Positions 20,536 to 30,602 of a stretch of 64,000 bases of DNA are shown here, piece after piece (positions within the stretch are counted from its first letter, which is position 1; each line of letters begins with the position of its first letter). Below the pieces are notes generated by a model. That model was not told the DNA's origin. It was given only the letters and a program-made list of their open reading frames with translations, and did not search any database. Source of the stretch: Quercus robur (lineage: Eukaryota; Streptophyta; Magnoliopsida; Fagales; Fagaceae); NCBI RefSeq assembly GCF_932294415.1, contig NC_065543.1, positions 77,476-141,475 on the forward strand, in the 5' to 3' direction. A program made the position numbers and the translations under genes.

Positions 20536-22515
20536 ATGTCAAGTGACGCGACAGGTGAAACGTCGTCAGTCCGCAAAGGAGCGGGCTACAATGAGGTATT
20601 CAGTTTAGGTCATGAGTTCAAGGGTTTTTCCTAGTCATCAGAAAGGGAAATGTCAGCCCAATCTCCTGACAAGGAAGTTGAAAGTTATGGAGAGGAAGGT
20701 GAGAAAGAAATAGTAAGTGAAGAGGGTGAAGTTGAGGAAGGAGAAAAGGTGAGGGATAGTGACGGAGATGGAGACGAAGGTGACGAGGTATCCTGTGAGG
20801 GAACTTGAGGAAGTCTTGGAGGCAACCGTCCCTTCATCCTTCCCGAGGATTGGGCCGTCAATAAGTTCCTACCAAAAATGAGTGACAGGGTCTTTAAGGA
20901 GTTGCGTATCTGTTTCCAAATCCCAAACCATATCCCAATCCGTCTACCTAGAAAAAACGAAAAATGTTATACAGGGAGGACTGCAGACGTTGGTATGTAT
21001 GACGCCATGTTTACTACAGGGCTTAGATTACCATTGACGGCTTTGCATTGTTAGCTGGCTAATTTCACGGGGTTATCCGTCAGCCAGAACTCTCCGAATG
21101 CTTGGAGGATCTTTATAAGTGCTGAGATCATATGGGGTCATCTGAATGAAGGAAACCGTCAGCTTTTGTTGGACGAGTTCTTCTACTGCTGCAAACCCCA
21201 GCACATTGTCTCTTCTAAAGGGACATATCATTTTGCCACCCGAGAAAGGGACTTGAAACTAGCGTCTGATATGCCAAACTCTAACAGAAATTAGAAAAGT
21301 AGATAACTTTTTTGTTAAGGGGACGGATTAGGAGTGTCATCAAGAAGAATGGGAGACGATGCCCTATGGTTATTTTGACAACACTTGGGCTTTTATCAAG
21401 GATTCAGGTTAATCCCATCTGCTCTTCTTCCTTTGTTTGTTCGTTCCAAACTTTAAACACCGTCTAGTCTACTTGTTTTCAACTAGCATTCGCCCTCGTA
21501 TTACAGAGGAACAAGAATATTTTATCCACAAGGTGACAAAAATTGCTAAGGGATCGGCCAAAAGGAAGGCTGACGAGAAGGACAACCATTCTTCCAAGAA
21601 GGTAACCGTCACCCCTGGAGATGAGCATGTTAAGAAGTCTCCTTCCAAGTCGAGTCGAGGCACCGGCAAGGGAGTGATGACTTCTTCTAGACCCGTCATT
21701 GAGGGACCCCATCGCCTTCTGACCCATAAAGATTACGCTATCGAGGGAGTGGAGTCCCTCATAAAGCCAACGGATATAGAGCCTTGCGATCAGCTAGGAA
21801 CAGAGGACCTAGGGGCGTCGGCTGTTTTTAACCTTACTCAGGTATGTTTACTTCCTTGGCTAATTTTTTTTTATCTCGTCTCTCTCTGTCCGTTGACTAA
21901 TGACTGTATCCTTTTCAGGCTTTGGTGCGTGTCAAGGTACTTCAGGATAGGTGCGTTGCCAAAGAGGGGGTCGTCAGCAAGGTTAGGAAAAGTAATAAAA
22001 ATCTACTGGACACGCAGGCGCAGTATAAAGAGGCTCTCCAAACCTTGAATAGTGAGCTAAATGAGGTAAAAGAAAAGTTAGGGGAGGCAAGTCGTTAGGA
22101 GACACTGCAGGAAGAGCTGTCGACCATGCACAGGGAGATGGAGAAGGCTGGGGCCGACGCTATTACGAAATTCAAGGCTTCTCAATCATTCGTCTACTCT
22201 TGTGCTAAGTATTATGGTACTGGGTTTAAGGACTGCCTTAAACAAGTTGCGCTCTCCTTCCCAGACTTGCATCTATCCAGGACTACCATGGATGCCCCCA
22301 TCGCGTCGACCCTTGCTGGTGACGCCGTTGTTGATGAGAGTGACGACTCCACTAAACCAGATCTCCCATCCAAGGATGATGGTGTCTTCCTTGCTTAACC
22401 TATTGTGAATCCTCCCGCCACCACTTCCAACCGGTCCATTGAGCTCTTAGATGTGGAGAACCCTTCTGCTCAAGACAATAAGACCCCGAATGACGCTTTC
22501 GCTGTTCAGCCATAG
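20536..22515 (+). pseudogene. Putative gypsy-type transposon protein, broken
   Basis: The deduced product starts MSSDATGETSSVRKG, has a long acidic E/G-rich stretch (20640-20800), then a conserved core (20830-21400) with LPEDWAVNKFLPKMSDR, IPIRLPRKNEKCY, NAWRIFISAEIIWGHL and LLLDEFFYC, and a C-terminal coiled-coil (21920-22250). This is the plant 'putative gypsy type transposon' family (Pfam Transposase_28), whose biochemical role is unclear. Probable introns are 21409-21485 and 21842-21918. Stops at about 20632, 20806 and 21051, and more near 21290-21320, make it a pseudogene. Confidence 0.75.
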
Positions 22516-23129
22516 CCTTTATTCTTTGCAACTTTTATATTTCGTTTAATTTTCAAACAATGTTTAAATGCCCTAGCGTTTTTGGGCTTTATTTGTAAAG
22601 ACTTTATCTTATATTCAGTATCTTATGCTCATTGCTTTTAACATCGTCTAGCTTTTTACTAGCTAACATTTGTATGCTTGTACGCTATTTTCACAAGTTG
22701 AACACAAACCCATCTTCCTTACATGATAGGCTTATTCGTCTACGGACGTCTACTATGTAGACTTTGGCTTCATTCCTTGGCTTTTTATTGAGCCCGTCAG
22801 CTTAGTTAGGTCCATCTACTTTCGTGCATTATTACGGACCCGTCTACTTAGTTATAGGTCCATCCATTGTCTTGTGGAACCCATATTTCGTTCTACTGGA
22901 AAGCACTTGCCCATTTTAAGGATTGACAAATCTGTCTACTTTATAACCTCATCAACTTTTATGGACGTCTAACTTAGGGACTTGGGAAATTCATCCACTA
23001 TTAAGTAATGATATTTTCCTGAGGTCGTCAGCTTCAATGTCCATTTTTAAGTAATGACAATTTTATAAAGCCGTTAGCTTTAATGATTTTATCTGCTTTA
23101 TTAAGTAATGGATTTCATTCATCGAACCT
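22516..23129. other. 3' region of the Gypsy-type element
   Basis: Non-coding, with recurring GTC-containing words (CGTCTAC, CGTCAGC, CCGTCTAC) that grade into the minisatellite that follows. Probably untranslated element sequence. No ORF. Confidence 0.5.
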
Positions 23130-23645
23130 GTCCCTTTTATGGATTTTAACAAACTCATCCACTATATGGATCTGATAATATTTCATCCTTCTAGGATAAA
23201 GTCTTCCACTTTATGGACTTTAATAAACTCGTCCACTTTTTGGACAATAAGCTCGTCCACTTTATGGACTTTGATAATATTTCAACCTTCTGGGATGAAG
23301 TTGTCCACTTTATGGACTTTGAAAATATTTCATCCTTTTGGGATGAAGTTGTCCACTTTATGGACTTTAATAAACTCGTCCACTTTTTAGACAATAAGCT
23401 CGTCCACTTTATGGACTTTGATAATATTTCATCATTCTGGGATGAAGTCGTCCACTTTATGGACTTTAATAAACTTGTCCACTTTATTGGACAATAAGCT
23501 CGTCCATTTTATGGACTTGAAAATGACTGTTTACTTAGTAGTGAACTTGTCCACTTTGTGGGGTCATCCCTTTTATGGACTACTGACTTTGTTTACTTAG
23601 TAGTAAACTCGTCCCCTTTGTGGGGTCGTCCACTTTATGGACTAA
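23130..23645 (+). repeat. Hairpin-rich minisatellite
   Basis: About ten imperfect units are built around CTCGTCCACTTTATGGACTT, alternating with AATATTTCATCCTTCTGGGATGAAGT. Both cores are self-complementary: GTCCA-CTTTA-TGGAC and TTCATCC-TTNT-GGGATGAA. Units are arranged with periods of roughly 30 and 50 bp. Open frames on both strands here are a by-product of the repetition. Confidence 0.85.
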
Positions 23646-23790
23646 TAGCTTTGTAGAAAACACATCAAGTCATATCTGAAAACTCCTCTTATTATGATAA
23701 ACCATGCATTTGTAGAAAAGTAGTTTTTAAAAATAAGGAAATCTGCCCTTTGGGCTTAAAAAAGTTACTGTAGCAAAACTTAGAGTAAAT
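23646..23790. other. Junction between opposed Gypsy fragments
   Basis: Short non-coding stretch separating plus-strand element sequence from minus-strand gag sequence. No repeat or target duplication recognised. Confidence 0.4.
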
Positions 23791-24720
23791 GGCTAACATG
23801 TTCCACGAGGTCATGTTAAGGAAATGGCTACCATCCTCATCGTGGTAGGCCCTAAGCTAGAAGGGAATATCTTGCACACCAAGGTCTCATTCTTAGAGTA
23901 AATGGTCATACTTTGGTTGTAATGGCTAACATGTTCCACGGGGTCAGTCTTGCCATTGTAGATGATGAAGGTGGGTCTAGTGAACTTCCTTGGCAAATTT
24001 GTGCCTTCTATCTCTTCTAAGAATGGAGATTAAGATATTTGATGTAAGGCTCAATTCATAGTGTCACTCTTTGAGGCCCAGGGTGTGATAGGATCTCCGA
24101 GGCTTTGAAATACCAGACGCTGAGGAGGTGGCATCTTGGACCTCTCCCTATGTGGCAGGGATTCTTCCCTCCTACGTCTCCAAGGGGGAGGAGAAACTGC
24201 TCTCTCCCTATGAGGTGGGGATTGCCTCCTATCCCAGCTCCTTTGTGACGGGGAAGCTACTCTTTCTCTATGAGGTGGGGATTGCCTCCTATCCCAATTC
24301 CCCTGTGCTATTTTCCTCCCTTTGGGAATGATTTGGTGTAGGACTAGGACCCCTTCGATGGAGGAGCTCTTCGTCCCTTCTTTGGAGATAGTCTTCATTC
24401 TTCCTAGCCTCCTGTTGTAGGGCTTGCACCTACTCTTTCAACTTGTCCATTTCCCTATCCTTGCCAGACTGAGATGGTCCCGCAATGTTGGTGGTTGACC
24501 TTTCCCCCTGCAGAGGAGATACTACTTCCAAGTTGTAGCCTTGTGAGGGTTGTCCCTAATTCTCCTTGTGAACTTCAGATCGTAAACGCCGGTCTTCATG
24601 AATAGATTCCTCCAAGATGCTTAGATGAGAGAAATGGGCAAGCCCACTAATCAATCAATTTGCCATGCTTTTCTCAAAACCAAATTTCAAGCCTACTACT
24701 TGGTGGAATTTCCCACAGAC
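23790..24720 (-). pseudogene. Gypsy gag fragment, minus strand
   Basis: Read on the minus strand, an arginine/proline-rich N-terminal part (24398-24051, with repeated RRQSPPHRER and SPPPWRRRREE units) is followed after a break by a Ty3/Gypsy capsid segment (23996-23811) containing FTRPTFIIYNGKTDPVEHVS and KIFPSSLGP, the retrotransposon gag signature. Stops and frameshifts separate the parts and the C-terminal half and pol are missing. Confidence 0.8.
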
Positions 24721-24735
24721 GGCACTAATTGTGGG
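24714..24735 (-). promoter_or_regulatory. Gypsy primer binding site remnant
   Basis: On the minus strand TAGTGCCGTCTGTGGGAA resembles the TGGCGCCGTCTGTGGGAA primer site of many plant Gypsy elements, with three differences. It lies between the LTR and the gag remnant, as expected. Confidence 0.65.
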
Positions 24736-24964
24736 CGTTAGATATTCAATAAAAGAAACATCGTATGGTTTAAGAATGATTTAATCCCTAGGTAACTGAC
24801 TTGCACAATTTATTTATCATAAGAATATGGTGGAAATTCCACAGCGGGAAGCTCAAACAACTGACTTAGCAAAGCAAGATTATAAAAATGGGAAGCCAAG
24901 TAATACAACTCCTTTCCCGAGGTGTAGGGAGTTAACAAGCGAAGAAAAAATACAATACAACTCA

Positions 24965-24995
<31 letters not shown>

Positions 24996-25126
24996 AGGCT
25001 TTTTTCCTAATATTTCTCAATCCCTCATCTGTTGCAGACTTCTCCCCTTTTATAGGGATTTTTCCTTCCCTTATCTCTCCAACTGGCTTGCTCCCAGCCA
25101 AATTTTTTATCACATACTTCGTCACA
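24736..25126 (-). mobile_element. Gypsy LTR remnant, minus strand
   Basis: Located just upstream (minus strand) of the primer site. It contains a TATA box, CCCTATAAAAGG at about 25046-25057 on the minus strand, and a (TC)n microsatellite at 24962-24991. The outer boundary near ...CGTCACA at 25126 is a guess from the expected TG start. No target duplication identified. Confidence 0.5.
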
Positions 25127-26573
25127 ACTAGTACATAAGTTAACTTATGGTTTTTTTTTTTAGAAAAAAAATAATTTATGGTTGAATTACATCACTTACA
25201 CAAGGGGTTTAACTTATGGTTGAATTACATCACTTACTCATGGGTCTGCCATTAGTACTAGGTGAAAAGTAATCATCACTTAACTACTACATACTTAAAA
25301 ATGGGAAAAAAAGTGTCCTTATACTTTCCTATTAATAAGAAAGGATCAACGCAGTAACAGAGGAAGTGCTAAATCCCCATATTTATACTCTATATAAAAA
25401 AGGACAGTTGAGGTGCTTGTGTTTGGCAAAACGACTACAAAAAGGATTAAACGGCATGAGTCATGTGTGTTGCATTTTGTTTCTTCTCTTTCTGAAGGTT
25501 GTTTTGTCTTTTTGTCTACATTTTTTAACTTATGTGCACTTGCTTTGATAGACACGGAAGTCAAAAGATAAGAATTGTGGTCTCTAATTACTCCCATAGA
25601 TATGAAGAGAGAGAATAGATAGAGACGAGAGACAGGGAGAATGAGACAAATACATAAAGAGGGAGAAAGTTTCGAAGAAGAAGAAGAATAGTATCAAGTA
25701 TCAACCCATATTTCCTCCTCCATTGAGAAGCCCATTCATTCACTCACTCAGTCCCCATTTCAACAACCTCTTTTAACCAGTCACCACTCTCAATTGTTTG
25801 TCTCTTGCCTTCAAGCAACTTTGATTTATTTTGGCATTGAACTTTTTTTTTTAATATATATTATAAACTTCTTTCATGCATGTGCAATTATTGGTTGGAT
25901 TAGTATAGTTGATGTTGTTCCTAAGAACAATAATTAATAAATAAATTGAATTTCATAACATTCAACATATTATATAAATGACAATAATTCACCTAAATTT
26001 GAATTTATTATAAAATTAGAGAACAATGGAGAGATATTACCTCAATGATGTTTCAAATTAATCTCATAACTTTAGAAGAAAATTACCGTCAATTCATATA
26101 TGTTTTTAGATGACGGGGTTGAGTCGTGGACCAAGTCATTGTCTTGAGATGATACATGCGTCTACGGGGTTTCCGATGTAGTAGACTAAAATATTGTGTG
26201 TGTCGCCCCCGCATATAACAACCTAGCCATCTTCACTGATTATCCTTACAAGCCTACACTGCTTGTAGGATAGAAAGCTCTCAATATAGCACATTCTTTT
26301 ACCCAAAAATAGTGTACTAGGGATATATATTTTTTCAGGTGAAGAAAAAAGATAAATAAAATATATCATAGCCGGACATAGATATAGGGCTATATATATA
26401 GAAAAGAAAACTGCCATTAGTCATTACAAACCATGTTTAATGGAATTAAAATTAGACATAACTTCTTTCCATATATTATTTGACTCATCAAATCAATGAT
26501 ATAATACTAACGTTGATGTGCTTTGACTATCCCATAAATGGATAGTAAAATGCAGTCAAATTGAATCAAATAC
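25127..26573. other. Intergenic, mostly featureless
   Basis: A tandem repeat of AACTTATGGTTGAATTACAT occurs at about 25180-25240. A (GAA)n run lies near 25676-25690. No gene was recognised; short open frames (25346-25597, 26223-26417) lack any familiar motif. Confidence 0.6.
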
Positions 26574-26582
26574 ACATAACAT
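26574..26582 (+). repeat. Left target-site duplication of the 6 kb TIR unit
   Basis: ACATAACAT directly precedes the left terminal inverted repeat. Its partner at 32607-32615 is ACATAATAT, 8 of 9 identical. Nine-base duplications are characteristic of Mutator-type insertion. Confidence 0.6.
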
Positions 26583-26787
26583 GGGTCATTCTACCGTACC
26601 CCTTATTTTTTTGGGGAGTATGGTACCCACTAAAATCTAAGCCACACAATTCTATTGGCTTTAATCTCGACCATTTAATTAAATTTAATGGTTACCAGTT
26701 ACCGGCAGAACATGTAAGCATATAAAAGCAACCAAAAAAATTTTGCGTTCCCTCAATTCTGATTTCTGAGGTGATCCAGAGAAGACG

Positions 26788-26832
26788 ATGTCGATGCTCT
26801 TGAGAGTTGAGACTGCTTCTGCAAACTCCAAG
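26788..26832 (+). other. Possible captured first exon
   Basis: ATGTCGATGCTCTTGAGAGT begins a 15-codon frame, MSMLLRVETASANSK, which ends at AAG followed by GTGTGAAC, a possible 5' splice site. Upstream sequence is UTR-like. It may be a host gene fragment carried by the surrounding element, but I do not recognise the protein and saw no downstream exon. Confidence 0.25.
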
Positions 26833-28089
26833 GTGTGAACTCTCTCTTCTTATTTTTTTCATTTTCAACGATCAGAATCACTTTTTTTTTTCTTTCTTTC
26901 TTTTCATATGTGGTTTTTTGTTTCTTGGATTTGAATGACTTCAGAACCCTAAACTCCCTAAGGATATGGTTTTGGTGTTCAGATATTGTTGATTTTAGAT
27001 CCTTCAGTTTTATTATTGAAGCAAAATATTTGGGCTTTATTCTTTTAGTTTGGGATTTAGGCAAGTTGAAATCGAAAGTTTCAAACCAACATTTTAATTT
27101 TGCTTTCATCTTCTCTAGATGTCAAATTTTAGGTTCCACTACTTTGCGCCTTATTGGATAGGATCATTTTATTTTAGTGACAAGTCACAGCCAGGATATA
27201 GTTTTGATAACACAGATTTCTATATTTCAAAAATAAGATAATTATTATTTAATATATGTCTTGCTCTATAATGGTCATGATTCTAAATGTTTTATGTTTC
27301 CACTGTTATAGAAAATGAGTTCCATGAGGAATTTGACAAATTGGGGGGGTCAAATCTCCTTTTTTTTCCTCGTTGTTTAGGTTTGGAAAAAGTTACAAAG
27401 GAAAATCCATAGGAATAGTATTCAACTATTTATTATCTACTGTAAACATTATATTATTTATGTCAACATCTTCCTCATTCATAAATTCTCAATAGTCAAA
27501 ATAGTTCTCAAAGCTGCAGTCCAAATGAACCTACTGTGATTTAGTTGACAAATTGTGGAGACCGTGTACTTAAATCAGCGACAAATTACTGGGAACATAA
27601 AGAATTTGATTATATTAGTTGATTCATGCTGCTCAAATGTTGCCTATGAGATTTGATGAAAATTTGGTGGTGTGGTGTCACAAAGAAAAGAGAGCTGGAG
27701 AGGCCAAGATGGTTAGAACTTAAGTGAATTGTTGGCCAGTCGTGGTTACTAAAAACTAAAATGTCTCTTAGGGGGTAGACAACTTATATTACTATGTTTT
27801 CAAATTACATCTGGATTAACTTACTAAATAGTATGGTTTCAGTAGAGGCACCTGCTTCCTTAAACCTGGAGCATGCATGAAAAGTCATGTGGCATCAAGT
27901 GAGGGTTATTTCTTGTATTTTAGATTTGGTGTTGTTATTCTAGCAATTCTAAGTAGAGCTTGGCCTTTGCTTGGTACTTACAACTACATTGGCTGCATTG
28001 AGAATCATAAGGTCCTGATAACACTATACTGGTGAACACATGCCAAAGGGGCCCTGTTAGTGTTGGTCATTAAGAGTTAACTTGGAGTT

Positions 28090-28314
28090 TGCATGGTTAG
28101 AGACCTCTCTTATGGCTTTCATAACTTGGGGCTGTGCTTGTGTTTCCGCTTTGAGTTTCGGGCTTGCTTTTGTTTCGAGCTGGGTTTTTGTTTCGGGCAT
28201 GGATTTCATTGTGTGGTTTCAACATTTGGGTAGCTGGATTTGGGTTTGGTGGGTTTCGGCGTTTGGCTGTGGGTTTTGGCGTTTGGCTGTGGTTGATTTT
28301 GTGGCTGTGGGTTT
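28090..28314 (+). repeat. GT-rich low-complexity tract, left of solo LTR
   Basis: Repeated TTTGGCTGTGGGTTTTGGCG-like words. The open frames on both strands here reflect composition. The tract resumes at 29167 on the far side of the inserted LTR. Confidence 0.7.
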
Positions 28315-29161
28315 TGTCAGTTTTTAGACCCCTTAAACAATTGATTAAACCTAGGTAATTAGCCAAGTTGTTACTTAGTCAAATTAACAAGTCTAGGTTA
28401 ACACAAATATATCATATCATGCATAGCAGCGGAAAATAAATAAGACAATGATATGATCACCCAGGAAACCAAACCGGTAAAAACCTGGGGAGGATTTGAC
28501 CTAGCTATCCTCAAGGTAAACTTGAATCCACTATCAGAAAGAATCGAAGTTCATACAAAAGGACTTACAAGCACCCCCGCTCGACTTCCTAATGCTACCA
28601 ACCAGTAGAACTTACTGACACGACCACGTGCAAGCTCCGAATCCACGGACTCCTTCTTTCTTTGGATTCCCACCAGCTACAAGCACCCCCGCTTGTGTAT
28701 TCTTTAAGCTTTAATGGCAGCAACTGTTTTGATCATCAAGGTTTAGAGAATATCTCCTCCTTGAAAACCCTAAGTTTGTGTAAAGGAAAGCTCCTCTAGA
28801 TCTCACAAGAGATTTACACAAACCGCAATTATGAGCAACACTAAAACGTGGCTAGGGTTTGCCTTTTATACTTAGGACAATAAGAAACCCTAAAAACGTT
28901 TTAAAACAACTAGGGCTGAGTTGGACGAATCTGTAGAAAAGCAATCTGCTCGACGTTCGATCGGTCGAGCCTAAGCTTCGATCAATCGAGCCAGGCCGAA
29001 AGCCACACTGCTTTCTGCTTTACACTCGATTCCAACTTTACATTGACATACAACTTTAAGCTAGCTTTAAACACTTCTAAACACATTGTTTTGATCATGG
29101 TTTGCCAACAATACAAATTAGAGTTCTAAATACATAAAGTCCTACACTTTAGAACCTAACA
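28315..29161 (-). mobile_element. Solo LTR (Copia-like) with perfect target duplication
   Basis: The 847 bp segment runs TGTCAG...CTAACA and is flanked on both sides by GGTTT (28310-28314 and 29162-29166). It interrupts the GT-rich tract. No internal element sequence is present, so it is what remains after recombination between two LTRs. Internal words such as AACCGGTAAAAACCTGGGGA resemble plant Copia LTRs. Minus orientation is inferred from the TGTTAGG start and is less certain. Confidence 0.8.
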
Positions 29162-29166
29162 GGTTT

Positions 29167-29440
29167 GATTTGTGGTGTGCTGTGGGTTTGTTTTGTGGTG
29201 GCTGTGGGTTTGGTGATGTTGTGTTGGTGCTTTGGTGGTGGTTGTGTTGCATTTTTTTTTCCTACTGTGAACTGGTGGTCGGTGGTGGTGATGGTGGTTG
29301 TTGTGGCTGTGATTGTGGTTGTGGCTGATGGTAGAAGTGGTTGTGGTGGGTGCTGTGGATTTTTTTTGGGTAGTGGGATATATTATTTTATTGTAGTGGT
29401 TATATTATTTTATTGTGATGTTTATATTATTTTATTGTGT
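29167..29440 (+). repeat. GT-rich low-complexity tract, right of solo LTR
   Basis: Continues the GTGGTGGTTGTGG-type sequence interrupted by the solo LTR, then changes to TATATTATTTTATTGT repeats at about 29378-29440. Confidence 0.7.
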
Positions 29441-29739
29441 TGAAAGCTAAAATAGATCCACTGCTGCAGCATGTATGTAGGTAAAATAGATAAAGTAATT
29501 TTTATCTATGGATGCTCTTGGAAGAGCCATTATGCTATGGTGGGAGCCACATATGTCTCGTGTAAAACAAATTCCTCCATTAGAAGAATGAAATGGTAGG
29601 GACTTTGCTAGCTTTTGTTTGATTCATGTTAAAGAAGTGAATATTCATGGGCAAAAAACATTAAAATAATCAAAGTTTGACCAAGATCACCATTTCAAGT
29701 CCTTCAAGGCTATCACATTTTCATATATAAGAATTCTTA

Positions 29740-29941
29740 GGGTCTATTTGAGATCCGCTTATTTTGCTGAAACTAAAACTTTTTGCTGAAAACATTATAG
29801 ATAAAGGTAAAAGTTAGCTGAAATAGTACAGTGAGACCTATAAATAGTACCAAAAAGTGTAGTGGAGCTCATGAATAGTAGCAAAAATAAGTTGAATAAT
29901 AAAAGAAACTGGTTTTTTAATTTGGAGGCAAACACACACTT
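29740..29941 (+). mobile_element. MITE (hAT-like family), second copy
   Basis: Starts GGGTCTATTTGAGATCCGCT, has TTTTGCTGAAA twice, GAATAGTA/ATAAATAGTACC words in the middle and ends TTTGGAGGCAAACACACACT. It is a relative of the remnant at 4270-4469. Terminal complementarity is weak (GTCTATTTG against CAAACACAC). Confidence 0.55.
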
Positions 29942-30519
29942 AGAGTCTATAAAACAACTTCATCAAGAAATACAAGAGCAAACATTATGTCTAAATTGCT
30001 TCTTCTCAAGTGCTCATCTACCGCATCATATTAATTATGATACTAATACATATGTCAATAGGTCTTGCTTACACTAAAGAGTTAGTGTGGGTTACTGTCA
30101 ACCGCCAATATAAATGAACAAAATAGAGAGAGATGAAAATTGACCTTTTAATAGCCAATTATGTTAGAATTGACCTTTTGTAGCACTGATATGTCTTTAA
30201 CGAAGAAAACATTTCATTGTTATTACGGCTCTCTTAGACTTAGCTGGTGGAGGCTTTGCTAACTCAAATAAGGCTGACACTTTTCATTATGGTCAAAATG
30301 ATAAACAATGAATGACAAAAATATTTAGTTTAAAATTTTTTAAAGGGTCGAGTTGTTTGTTTTTGTTAAAATTAGTAGTTAATTAAGTTTAATTGTTTTT
30401 AACTTGACTATTAGTAATTATTGTGGTTGGGCTAATTTTTTGAGATATTTATTTTGTTTTAAATTTTAGATCTAAATTTTTTAATAGCTTTTAAAAGGAG
30501 GAAAATGCTAGAGCTACAG

Positions 30520-30550
<31 letters not shown>

Positions 30551-30602
30551 TATTGTGAAGAGCAGTTATTAGTGAGTAAAAAAGTAACTTTAGTGATGGG
30601 CC
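29942..30602. other. Intergenic part of the TIR element
   Basis: No gene. A T tract of about 25 bases lies at 30519-30543, preceded by AAAATGCTAGAGCTACAG, a motif common at ends of short plant elements. Confidence 0.5.

Noticed and set aside
23139..23600. Frames repeating HFMDF or STLWTL units
   Set aside because: Products of the hairpin minisatellite; present in several frames and on both strands.
28082..28366. Trp/Val/Phe-rich frame and its antisense partner
   Set aside because: Low-complexity GT-rich DNA interrupted by a solo LTR; open on both strands.
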